Shown piece by piece: positions 1 through 12,600 of a DNA stretch of 64,000 nucleotides (positions within the stretch are counted from its first letter, which is position 1; each line of letters starts with the position of its first letter). The notes beneath the pieces were generated by a model. The model was not told where the DNA came from. It did not search any database and was given only the letters and a program-made list of their open reading frames with translations. The position numbers were made by a program, and so were the translations under genes. The stretch is from Mugil cephalus. Its lineage: Eukaryota; Chordata; Actinopteri; Mugiliformes; Mugilidae. The stretch covers positions 12,687,001 through 12,751,000 of the forward strand of contig NC_061771.1 in assembly GCF_022458985.1 (NCBI RefSeq). Reading direction: 5' to 3'.

Positions 1-155
1 TGATCTTCCTGGACTATGTCATGTTCACCATCCACATGGGCTGCCACGGCTTCCGCGACCCGCTCGAGTGCAACGTTTGCGGCCACCGCAGTCGAGACCG
101 TTACGAGTTCTCTTCCCACATAGCCCGCGGTGAGCACCGCCTAGAACTGAAGTAG
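1..155 (+). CDS. ikzf3: Ikaros-family zinc-finger transcription factor, C-terminal end (probably ikzf3/Aiolos); partial
   Basis: The window opens inside the last coding exon. Reading from base 3 gives 50 codons ending at TAG 153-155. The residues match the C-terminal pair of C2H2 zinc fingers that Ikaros-family proteins use to dimerise: [20 protein letters not shown], followed by [15 protein letters not shown], with the Cys and His ligands of the last finger intact. Ikaros proteins are nuclear DNA-binding regulators of lymphocyte development. The family call is very secure. The paralogue is less certain: ikzf3 is preferred because IKZF3 lies near MLLT6, CISD3, PCGF2 and PIP4K2B in human, and because the ending resembles Aiolos as I remember it. 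The N-terminal DNA-binding fingers lie outside the window. Confidence 0.85.
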   Translation, partial: IFLDYVMFTIHMGCHGFRDPLECNVCGHRSRDRYEFSSHIARGEHRLELK

Positions 156-196
156 ACGTCACCTCGTGCACATTCTGGCTTATGCGCACACACACG

Positions 197-233
<37 letters not shown>

Positions 234-2599
234 AAATGTGCTCGGGCAGATACCTCCGTATGAAGACACACTCATATAAGTAGCTGGCCGTGTCAGAAAT
301 GAAAGCATGAAGTAGCAGCCATCTCTCTCTGTCTTTTGTGTGTGCACGAGTGTGTATGTTCATTGTGCAAGAGAATGAGATGGAGAGAGACGTTATACAC
401 GTGTGACAGGCGTCGGGGTGTTCTTAGTCATACTGTACTCATCTGAAAAGATGGTCTGTAAAGTGTTTATGCGGGAGTAATTCTACTTCCTTTTCATGCA
501 TGTATTTGTACTTAGTTGTCTCCGCTCTAGCTGCTGTTTATAATACAAAGCCATGCGTTCTTTCAAATGTAAAAAAAAAAAAAAATTGCAAAGACAAATG
601 CATTTACTGTGTTTTTTGTTGTTGTTTTTTTTTTACCTGTGTAAAGTTGTAAAAATAAAACCCTTCCTTCGTCACGCATGCACTACTGCACCATGTCGAG
701 AGAGGTTTACCTTCTCTGAAAAACACTTGCCAATTCAAGGCTGCAGAAAAAAAAAAAAAATCCTATTATCTAGAAGGTCACATGTCTCTTTTTAGTCTGT
801 GGGTTTTGAGAGAGAGCGGCTTCAAAGGACACCACTTCACTCTGCACTATGTCTTGGTTTCTCACTCCAGAATATTACACTCATTTAACACTCCCGCAGG
901 TTCGAAATTTCTCACAGTTTTGCAGAGACGTTCAATTCACTTGCTGTTTTGTCAAACTAAAGATTTGGAGAGCACAAAAATGCATGAGGTGAGGGGTGAA
1001 TGAAAGTTAAGGTAGGCCTAAATTAAACGTAAAAGTCTCGGTTGGACATCTCCAGATTGAAGCTATAATGCTGATGATGGACATCTAGTCCTGTGCGTTA
1101 TCTAAGTACTGGTGAAACGGGAGTTGTCTTTGTCATGGGATTCGGTTTCGCCCTCACTCACTGAGAAAACGAATGTCAGTGACTCTTATTTGTCTTCACA
1201 TCAGCATCCATCTGCTGGGGGGAAGTGTGCATGACACTGAACCTGTTTTCTTTATGAATAATTGCTGTGTGAAAGTTTATTTTAGGACCCACTGGGGGTC
1301 TTTCAAACGGGTGCAGGGGGCGAGAAGCTTAGCAAACAAAAGCTTAGATTATTTAACTACAAAAGCGAAGAATTTGAGAATTATGCAAAACAGCTTTCAG
1401 TCTTCCCACTCTACTTTCATGTCACCCACAGAATGGATAGTAATAAATTAAGTCTGCCAGTAAAAGACATGGGAATTTATCTGTTTTTTTAGCTAAAAAC
1501 AAATGGTTTGTGGGAATTTCCAATGTGATAAACCTCGTGAGCCTCCGCCAACTTAAAAATTAGGCTCTTCTGAGTGTTGGGGATCTTTTGATGAGCACAC
1601 AAATTGGGTTCTGACTAGTCACTTACTAACTCATTATGTCAATGGCTGTGCGAGCATGCGAGTGTGGATGAGCTTCGCCCACGTGCCAGTCACGCCTTGC
1701 TGCCTTCAGACCAGAAGAGGGTGTTAGCTTCATCCAGCTGCCACCTCGCTATCAGCCCTCTCCATCAGCGCCAGTTCCCTTTTTCTTTCTTTGGGTTTGA
1801 AGAGAAGTGACACTTGTGAGGCAAACTGTCATCGCATCTTCGTGTCCATATGTCAGATTAAAAAGCCCAGTCATCCATTTCTACACTTCAATGACAATGG
1901 TTCTCTTTTTTCCAATTTGAAAAAAAGTTGACTCTAAGACATTTTTTTCTTCTGAGAAGTTTGAGAACGTTGAGTAAGATCGTGGCTAAAATAGAAGTCA
2001 GGTTTATTTATGGAGCTGTTGGGAAATAAAAGTGTGAAAAAATCAAAAAAAAATAACATGTCGGGAAACAGGAATAGCACCGAGAAACGCCTGCTTCTGC
2101 AGAAGCTCTTGGTGTGTGACAGTCTTAGGTCCCATTTCCACCATAAAACCCAGCCTCGGCCAGACAGAGTTTACTCAGCCAGACGTCACAGGAGTCATAA
2201 AGCATCCATGACGCGTATCCAGTCAAAATGAGAGGCTTTTGGTGACATCTGCTGACTGAACTACAAGAGTGTACCTCACAGCCAATGGTCCAAATAAAAT
2301 ACTTATGAGTTCAAAAATTTAGCAAGCAAGCAATAAGATACAGTCTCAGTTAAAGACAGGAAGCGTGTTGTATGGAGGAGTTTCATATCTAATTGCTTTC
2401 TGTTGTTTTGGTTTCAGCTGTGAACGATGAAACGTGCAGAGAGAGAGGATAATAACGTGAATATGTTGAAACTTTAAATTCCTCCATACAGAGCTGAATA
2501 CATTTAAACGAAAAGCCAAAAATAAACACTGACACAAAGGATGTTTTCAATGCCAGGTCAGGACACTGGATGGTGAAATAGCCTGTAATTGCTGGCCGT
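156..2599. other. ikzf 3' UTR and intergenic spacer; no gene seen
   Basis: After the ikzf stop codon comes a CA-rich microsatellite (about 181-235), several short A or T runs, and an AATAAA at 654-659 that could end the ikzf transcript. From about 700 to 2600 I see only short open frames with no recognisable protein, and no clear transposon. Any regulatory sequence here cannot be judged without comparison with other fish. Confidence 0.6.
181..235. repeat. CA-rich microsatellite
   Basis: An interrupted (CA)n/(CG)n stretch just downstream of the ikzf stop codon, within the presumed 3' UTR. Its length is likely to vary between individuals. Confidence 0.9.
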
Positions 2600-3136
2600 T
2601 TGTTCCACGGGGATCCTGAAGATGGCGCTGTTGAAACGCAATTGATAAATTGTGCCAGCCAGCGGTTTTGACCGGCTAATCCACATGTTCTACTAATCTA
2701 ATGTTATACGCTATTATAAAGCAGCCGGAGCGCCGACCTAAATTCGGCACACCGGGAAAGGGTCGCGATTAGACCCGGAGTTTGAAAACGCGCGACGAAA
2801 TCGGCGACGGAGGCTAAAAACGAAAAAAAAAAAATGCGATAACTTGCTACCTCTCGCTGTGACTTTTATTCCGACCCAGAGGAGAAGATCTGAGCATGCG
2901 CACTGCATCGGTTCTATGGGGACGGGGAGGACATCACGGAAAAAAGCAGCAGCAGCAGCAGCACCACGAACCCCACGCCGAGATTTCGCATTTCCATTCC
3001 TCTTGAAAAAAAAAAAAAACTGCGCGACCGACGCGGCCCACGACTATGCCCGGTGCGGCGTCGACCACTTGACAGGCCTGGCCGAGGTCTGAGCCGTTGC
3101 CGGGAGGGGTAATACAATTCTTCATATGGGAGCAGC
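2600..3136 (+). promoter_or_regulatory. Probable mllt6 promoter and 5' UTR, CpG-rich
   Basis: Base composition changes to a CpG-rich stretch just before the mllt6 start codon, with many CG dinucleotides around 2720-2810 and 3020-3110. An AAGATGGCG motif, resembling the YY1 site of many housekeeping promoters, sits at 2619-2627. There is a short CAG run near 2947-2960 and an A-run at 3006-3019. I see no convincing TATA box. The transcription start and any untranslated first exon cannot be placed from sequence alone. Confidence 0.5.
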
Positions 3137-3564
3137 ATGCGGGAAATGGTCGGAGGTTGCTGCGTGTGTTCAGACGAGCGAGGCTGGGCTGAGAACCCGC
3201 TGGTCTACTGTGATGGACACGGCTGCAGCGTCGCCGTTCACCAAGGTAACGCTAGCCGCTGTTGTTGCGCGTGATTACCGGGCAGCTGTGGCGGCTCGAG
3301 GCGCCGGTGGGTCCGGCCGTGCGGCTTTAGGTTGGCCGCTGTCTACGTGCGTGTTTGTGTGTGTCGGTGCGTGTGGGAGGGGTATGGAAGGTAGGCGTGC
3401 TGTTTGTTGTTTCCTCTCCGCACACATGACTGAGCACACAGGGCTGAGAAAAAGGGCTGACGCGGAGCCAGGATGGCGCCTTGATGGGCACCGCGGGTCC
3501 GTGGAAAGTCTGGCCCAGTGGGTCCGCGACACTCTTCCTACAGGAGGCGTGTTTGTGTGTATGC

Positions 3565-3615
<51 letters not shown>

Positions 3616-6600
3616 GTGTGTGTGTTTGCGGCGAACTAGCCCCCGGTGAGGCCCACCGGGTCTGGACTCTTGTGTGTGTGTTGCCTTGTGTGTCCACCTG
3701 CTTTGTTGCTTTAATGCGAGCTGAAATTGGAGAAAATAACTCCTCGCGTGGGGGTGCATGCTTTACGGGAGCTATCCTCTGGTGGAGGCTGCTGGTGTGT
3801 CTTGACTCATCTGCGCATCATCTGCGGGGTTTTTTCACGTAAAATGTTGCGTCCCCAAAAGTCAGGGCAAGTGCTCGAAAATGTGGGAGGAATCAGACGT
3901 CAGAGCCTTCCCGTGCAGGTGGATAGCTACTTGCATTTTTACCTCCAAGTAACAGGGATGCTGGACCTGTAGGGGATGGAAGCAGACTCCTCCAGCTACA
4001 GGGAAAGTATCTGGTAGTTACAGACCCCAGTCGTGTGTTGTGACACTCACAGATGTTCCTGTTTGAACCCCAAATCTTCACCAGTCTTTTTAGAACTAAA
4101 GAAGCTACTTGGATGAAACGTTTTGGAGAAAATCAAGATGTAAAGTTGCACTTGTTTCAGCTTGTTTTTTGTTTTTTTTTTTTGGATATTAAATACCATG
4201 ACAGAGTCTGGATGCCAGACCAACCTCCAGGAAGATGCTCTGGAATCGCTCTATTGGGAACAGATGTTTTTTTTATCCTTTAAAGTCAGAGAAAGTGCTC
4301 TAAAATTGAATAAAGAATCAGCCTTCCTGTCCAAGTGGATAACGGTTGCACTTTTAAGGAATAATCAGATAAAAACACTTAGAACCACTGATACATTATC
4401 TTTTGAGAAAATACCCAAAAACGCATCACAAAGGTTATTTGAAGATGTTTCGTCCATTTTTTTTCTTCTTTTAGTTCTGAAAGACTGCTGGAGAGTTGGG
4501 GTTTAAATGGGAGCATCTGGATGTGGCCCACCTGAGAGTCATGTGACGACGGGGTGACCAGATGCTCACCTGTAGTTGGAGGAATCTGTTTTCGTGCTGC
4601 TCTCCTTCCCCAGTGAATGGTTTGCGAGCAGAGGAGGAACTTCTTGAGGACAGATGTTAAGACCGTTCTAAAAGGATCATGACTTATATCTCAGTCCACC
4701 GGAGCGGGGTTTTCTGGTTTTCCGTATTTGACTTCCTTTACTCCTCTTTCAAACCATCCGTCTTCTCTGGCCAAACTGCGGATGTTGTCGTCCTCAAACG
4801 CTTGTCCTTCGTCCCTCAGGGCGTAGGTGGACGGCTGAATCCTGACCTTAAGAGCTGTCACTCTAGTTTGTGAATCGGCCAAAGGCCTCCAATTACAGGA
4901 ATCTTGTCATTACAGACCGTAGACGTTTCATGTGGGAACCACCCACGTAAAAAAAAAAAAAACCTAAACTCTCCTCCAGTCAGAAGAAACTTGGATGAAA
5001 CCCAACGAGTACAGCTTCCTTTGTTTCAGCTTTGTTTTTGGGAGCCGGACCGACTTTCCCCACCCACGACTGGATTGGGGCAGAAAGTTGTCTGGACTCT
5101 GTCCAGTGGGAGCTGAATATGCTCCAGTAGAGATCCATGGTGAGCAGCATGGAGCTGAACCAAACTCTGGTTGGTTACAGGACTATGCAGTTGTGTGCAG
5201 ATGTATTGAAAATGAAGTCCAAATGGCTGTTACCAGACTCATATATTGATAAGTACTGATTGTGGCTACACCAGGCTTATAATGACCACCTGGGTGACTG
5301 ACAACCCTCATTGACAGAACAGATTAAATGACACTAATATGTTTTTTTGTTTGTTTGTTTTATTCCTGACCTGATCCGTGTGTCCCAGCATGCTACGGCA
5401 TTGTCCAGGTGCCCACCGGCCCGTGGTTCTGTCGGAAGTGTGAGTCACAGGAGCGGGCAGCACGAGTGGTGAGTGTGCCAAGCGCAACGCGAACGCGCAA
5501 CACGACACAACTCATCCGTTCTTTGCTTCACCTGCCGTGAGTAATGCCACACTCACCGCAAGCTTGGCTCTCTCCGCTCTGTGTTGCAGAGGTGTGAACT
5601 GTGTCCCCACAAAGATGGCGCCCTCAAGAGGACGGACAGCGGAGGTAAATGCTATCCGCCGTCTGGCAGCGCAGACAGGAGCGGCAGGTTTTATTTCCTA
5701 AAGAGCCATCTGAACCACTGCCAATGTCTCTGTCCCGTCAGGCTGGGCCCACGTCGTGTGTGCACTCTACATCCCCGAGGTGCAGTTCGCCAACGTCCTC
5801 ACGATGGAGCCCATCATCCTGCAGTACGTCCCGCACGAGAGATACATCAAGGTACTGAAACACACACTGTTGATGGGAAAACGTGCTTATAAACATGTTA
5901 GTGTGCCGGACTCCATCAGAGTAAATGTCTGCGATGACTGTCAGTCATCCACGGCATGGACATTTAGGTTTTTATTTGGGACGTCTTAGGGCGGTGCACT
6001 CATGAGGCGTTAGAGTAGAGTGCCGTTCACTGGGATCAAAACAGATTCCTCCAGTTACAGGTGAGTATCTGGTCGTTACAGACGCGAAGGTTCAGGTGGA
6101 GGACACCCACAGATGCTCCTCACCAGTCATTTAGAACTGGAGACTTGAATGAAACTCAAAAGTTACCAGGTTTTGTTTGTACGGGTGTGGAAACACATGC
6201 TCTGTCAGACTCTGTCCGTAATTATGACTGTCGCACTATTACAGGATCCGCAGACACTAACTTGCCACTTCATTAGGCACACTATTGAACACATTCTAAT
6301 AACAGTCCTGCACTGAGTCTTATCTTCATGAAGGTCATGGTTTTCAGCATTAATTTCAAATAAACGAGAGAGTTGCTGATTTAACTGTGTTTTATTTTGG
6401 AGTCTGTGGTTTGTAGTACTGTAGAACTGTATTGTGTTGTACTTACACATATTTTTATTATTTTAACAACCCATGTTTAAGTCGGTGGGCTAGGATAAAC
6501 GCTAGGTGAAACACTTTAGTGTTCAGTTTAATCTAGTTTAACAATCTACATCCTCCAAAATGGTCCAGTTGAATCACCACATTTCTGACGCTGTTTCAAC

Positions 6601-9600
6601 GTCAACATTAGAACAGTCATGAAGAGAAGTTCAGTGCGAGATGGTTTTATTAAAATGTGTTTCACTAGTGTACCTAATGTAGTGGCATGTAAGTGTATAT
6701 TAGATATTGCTAGGACAGCGGACAGATGCAAACTTTTACAGGAAGGAAACAGGAAGTATAATGTAGCTGTATATGAATGACAGGTTGACAGATGGTTTCT
6801 CATATTTTGTGCTTTATTGGATGTATTGGTAACACTCACTGAATTAATGTGATACAGAAGAAATGTTGAAAACCTGAAGGTTCTCAGGCAACTTCTGAAT
6901 GGTTCCCGTTACTGCCGCGTTAGTCTATTGTGCATTTTGTGTTAATTATGATGAAAAGAAACTCTCTCTCTTACTCCAGATTAGGAATAAAAAGTAGGTC
7001 AGGATCATGTAGACACAACTGTTAACTGCTGACAGTGAATTCGTTCTACAAAATGTGAACAAACAGACCCGAGAGATATTTTTTTTCTAGTTCAGATGAG
7101 ATCTCCAGTAAATTACATATATATATTTTTCCGTGGGAATTGAAGCTAACACTTAAAATATCATCTGTGGTGCCCGGCCTTAAAGGAGCCGATTGGGGAC
7201 TTTCTGTGTCAACGATTCCACTGTGAGCGAATAAAAAAAAAAAAAAACAGGAGTGTCAACAAATCATGATGCAATGCAGCATCAATGTGGGAAACTAGAT
7301 TCTTCTTTGGGGGAAAACAACTATGCTTCACATCCCGTTGCTCCCTCCACCTACACGTCCTGTAGAAACGCAGCGCTGTGGCAAGGTCACGTCTGCTCTC
7401 TAGAGGCTGCTCGAAGTGTTTCTGGGAAACGTGGGAGATTTCTAGCTGAAGAAGAAGAGGCAGGTTAAGGGAACAGCAAAAAGTTTACAATAAGCGCGCG
7501 AAGAGCATATTCATTGTCGATGGGGTTGTTTTGATAAGCGGAAGGCCTGAAGCTGTGGAAACTGAAGCTCTGGAATAACTGAGAATTTCACAGTTTAACA
7601 ATTAACTCATTGATAATCGATTAGTCATCTCTGAGCTGCGACTATGTGCGGCTCTCGTTTTCACGTCAGCTCCATGTGTGATAAAAGGACCGGATCTCAG
7701 ACCACATTTGGAGGTGGCCTGACACACATTTGACCTCATTCCTCTGTAGGGCTAGAGTTAAAAAAATACATTTTCAGATACTCACAAAATACTCGAAATT
7801 TGAAATATTCCTAAGACTAATTTTGTGATGCAGCACGACATGATTAGTCCACGTGTGAGGGGGTCCAAGACAAGACAGAAGCTCCGATTCTGTGACACCG
7901 TTAGGCCTGAAAGCTCACGGCTCTTTTAAAAAAACAAGTATTTTGTAGTATTTATGGCGTTTTTGTTTAGACATACCATACAATACAATTACCTATTACG
8001 ATTAAGTGCTATGTATAAAAAGTAAAGTCCTGGCTCACATTAACAACGACTTACTGGCAGGAGTGCTTGTTTTTATATTTGTTCATTAAGAAACAAACAC
8101 ACTGTTACAAATAATCACCTGAAAATAAATGTATTAATTAAAGTCTGTTCATTAGTAATGAAAGACTTTTAAAATATTCCATCAGATTGTTTAGTGAATA
8201 TGAGTGCAGTGGTTGTCACTGGTAAAAAACACATCGACATGTGGTTAACTAATGTTATGAACGTAGTGACAGCTTCTTTGATTTACCTTTATTGTTCTTT
8301 CACTGCTGCAAACAGCACATCAGTGACACTGCGGTGCTCATGGAAGCCTCCTGGATTCGAGTTATAATCTAAGCGAATTGGAGTTAACATAACAGACTTT
8401 TTCTCACAGCTTGTTCCAAAATGTATATGATCTCCCAAATTCATGACACACACACGCAAGGAGCAGCTGCTCATGGTTCTGATCCAGCAGTAGTAGGTAG
8501 AGATCGGCTACGCACAGCAGCTGTTCTAATATTCTATTGCACTCCAAATGATGTCGCTTTTTATTTGCCTGGCATCTTGATCTAGATCTTGATCTTGATC
8601 TTGGTCTTGAAACGCATTTGGTGTCAACATTCAGCTATTGTCAGCTGGGTGCTCGTGATCAGATCTTGGAGAGTGAGTTAAAATAGCGACCCCACTGACA
8701 GATGAACGATAGCAGGACTTGGCTTACCATGCAGACCTAAAAAAAAACAATAAAAAAAACCTTGTGCTTGTTATTTTTTGTCGTTTTCACCTTGCAAAAC
8801 AAACAATTTAACCACAACCTAGTTTCAGTTTTATGATACATCATCTTTATCATTACTTGTAATCGTTTGTACGCGTGTGTGCGTGCGACAGTGTACCCAA
8901 CGTGGACCAGAGCCGGTATTCTGAAGCGACGCACTGTTACAAAGGAATCAATACTTGATGGGCTCTTTGGACTGATCCGCCAGCGTTTGTCCATGTGCGT
9001 GCCTGCATATAAATGTACATGTGTGAGTGTTTGAGAGTCTGGTTTCATATTACTGTGTCAGCTACAGTAAATTGCATGCAGCTTTCTCACCCCCCGTCAG
9101 AGCCATTCATCCAGATTTTGCTGCCTGCATTCCTAGACAGCATAACAAAGGACAGTGAAAACTTGAGAAGCCACTCTTCTTTTACGTGCTCGGCGCAGTT
9201 ATGTCTCTGAGCTTTTCATTACGTCCGAGTGAAGCGCGGTGCAGAGAAGGATGTGGGAAGTAGCGGAAAAAGGGAGAGAAAAAGCGAAACAGAGAGGGCT
9301 GAAGTAAAAAAGGTAAAGAGCCTGCTGTTCCTTTGTTCCGCACCTGTTGCTAGGCCTCTTCTGACCCCCCCCCCCCCCCCCCCCCTCACTCTCCGACCAG
9401 TCAGCCCGGCTTACTGGAAAAAAAAAAAAATGAGAAAGTACAAAAGCTGTGTGTGTGTTTGCTTACATGTATTTTATGGACGGCTGGACACAGTTGCATG
9501 CCGGCAGAGGCTGAAATGTGTTTGTATCGACATCTCCGCTGTAAATCTCTCTTTTGTGGAAACAGATACACAGCGATCTGCGGTTCAATGGATGAATGAC

Positions 9601-12600
9601 AACTTTCTTTACAACATCCCCAAACATCTGCTCAACAGTTTCTCCGAACAAAGCGCCATGCTCTGTTTGGGAACCTCATCTGTTGTGTTGACAAGAAAAA
9701 CTTCCTAATCATTTACAGTACAGCTGCAGCTGGACTCAAATTAGGGAGCGTTTCATCTTTCCTGCGCTACGATCACAGTGGTTCGTTTTAGCGGCACGGT
9801 GACATGCGAGCGCGCCCCCGGTCGCGCTGGCACCACAGACGGAAAAGCAACGCAGCACCTGTTCTCAACAGTGATAATAATACTAATAACGCAGTAATAC
9901 TGATTCCAGCGTCTCTCAATCATCTCCACAGACGTGCTACATCTGTGAGGACCACGGCAGGGAGAGCAAGGCGGCCTGCGGAGCCTGCATGACCTGCAAC
10001 AGGCAGGGCTGCAGACAAGCTTTCCATGTCACCTGGTGAGTGCTTCAAATGCGCGTGTGCATGTTTGTGCTTGCGGTCGAGGATTTGTCATGTACGGCAT
10101 GGCACGATCTCGATCATCACAGAGGTAAGGCGTGGTAGGATTTCGAATACATGTTGACACATGATTTGAAAGTTCCTAAAATGCTGCAGCAGGGGCTTTT
10201 TAAAGAAGCTGTTTGAATTTAGATGCATATCTAATGTCACATGTTTGCTGAGACAATTATATATGACCTCACGGAGGCACTCAACTTGTTATCAGCAGTT
10301 TTTTTGTTGTTGTTGTTCTTTTTCACCCAAAAAAAATAAAGATTTCCAAGTCATATCAGACTTCATTTCAAAGACCAGATAACAGTTAAAAAAAATCCTT
10401 GGCTCATTTTTTAAAAATACACACACACATATATTTATAAATATATATAAATATGCGATTTCCTGCATCTTATTAGCAGAAATTGTGGTGTGAGACTTGC
10501 AAAAGAGGTAATTCCGGTGAGAGGGAGATCCGAGACATGAGAGAAGCTCCGACTCGATTTGAAAGCTGACTTAGAAAGTAGGACGACAGAACACAGCTGA
10601 ACAAACACAAAGCCACGTGCGAGATGTAAAACTAGAGGGAAAATATTGTGGAAATACCGCAAATTGGCCATCACCTGCAAATCAGCAAGATGTCTGAGAA
10701 TGGGTCGAACGCTGGAGGAGACATGGGCAGTGATGCTCCCATTAAAGTCTCTGCGTTCCCTAAAAGAAAGTAACTGAAACTGTAGCGACGTTCATATTGC
10801 ATTTGTTTACCTCGAGGGAGACATTTTCTCTCAACTCTCCTGAGATTCAGCCTGTCCTTTCGCTGCTGAAATTACGCAATGTATCGCTTGAATGATCAGT
10901 CACGAGTGTACTGCATATTTCCTTTGTTTATATAAAATAAAAAGCACAATAACTGCTTTTGGGGTCATTTTTTTTTTAACGTGAACACAAGTATTTTTTA
11001 TTTTCCACTGCGGTGCAACTTCCAACATTACTTTGATTAAAATCTCTTTCATAACTAAGAGAAATAGTCCTGATTGAAACGATCTTGAATAGGAATCTGA
11101 AGCCGTTCAGGAAATCCGTAGCGACACCCAGCACTGTGATTATTTAAAGTCTACCCTGGAACACTGGAAGGCTCAGATTTTGATGTGCAGAGATCTGACA
11201 TTGAATCCTTTTCTGGCAACATCGAGGTATCGTTGCCTGGGCCTGTGTTTGTGTTTAACATTTGCTCCTCTGTTTTCAGTGCTCAGGTGGCTGGTCTGCT
11301 GTGTGAGGAGGAAGGCCCCGAGGCTGACAACGTGAAATATTGTGGATACTGCAAGCATCACTACAACAAAATGGTAAAAATATTAGTGCATTGTTCCTCC
11401 TCTCTTAGATATATGAAGGAGTTTTGAGTCCTATTTTTGACTATTTCTTGGCCCCCACAGCACATTTAATTCCTGGATCCTTGACTGATTGTGTGGCTAC
11501 AACGCAAATATAAAAAGTCACTAGCAGTAACTAGCCTGGCACAACAAACAAGCTGTTTTTTGTGATTTTTTTTACACCTAGTGAATTCAGCAAACTAGGG
11601 GCAATTAAATGAACTGATTGCAGTCTTTATCGGGTTGTCCCTTTAGAACCTTATGCAATGGAAGTAGCTTTAAAGGTCTCATTTGGGGCAACGCTCTTTG
11701 TCTTCTTTTGGTTTTTGCAGCAGAAGAAGTTGCGCTCGAGTGAAAACACAAATAGCTCCTTCTGTCATCCCAGGGTTTGGTCTAGCTCACCGTCGCAAGA
11801 AAAGCAACACCACCACCATAGACAGAGAAAGGTGAGCTCGGGCGTTACTTAAATGGCTTTGTATTGGCACCAGTGACTATGTAAAGATGGACGAACCTTC
11901 AAGCTCAGTGTGGTGTTTCTAGTTGTCGCCCTCTTGGAAGTGTCTTGGCTAATTCATCGATGGTCAAAGTTTAGGTGGGTGGGTCATGTCACAGCAGGCA
12001 GCTAGCAACCCGTCACTCAAAGTCACTGCAGCCTTAATTATGCTTATTTATAATCCTTGATATAATCAAAACAGATGAATTATATGAAAATTGTCCCCGT
12101 GCAGGTAACGATAGAGACCAAAACGCTCTAAACTGGTGCAAATATGACATTTTAACATGGAGGTCTATGGGGATTGACTCGCTTTCAGAGCCAGCCTCAA
12201 GTGGACGTTTGAGGAACTGCGATTTGCGTTAGCTTCAGTTTCCAGACCTGGAGGTTGCTGCCTGGTTTTAACTGATCAATATCATACCTATATTTTATAA
12301 TAATGGTGAAAACCATGTTAATCGGCTGCAGACCTGCTGTGAGAAACAGATTAACAATGTGCAAAATGCGGGTTTGGCATGAAACAAACTGTCATGATAT
12401 CCTATGAGTTAGAAGAACCGATCAAAGGGGGAGTTGTGGTGACCAGGGGACGAAACTGATCAATTTTTAGTGCTTGTGTTCAAAGATGTTAATAAAAAAA
12501 AAATCTCCCTGTACAGTCATGAGTGGAGAAATTGGCTATAGAGACCAAAACATTTTTTGTACCTGACTGTAAATGGGTTTATTTGTGCTGTATACATTTT

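Noticed and set aside
3126-3842. 238-codon plus frame and overlapping minus frames around the GT microsatellite
   Set aside because: The frame starts out of register with the real mllt6 exon 1 and reads through the repeat as Val/Cys; the minus frames read as Thr/His. Repeat-driven.
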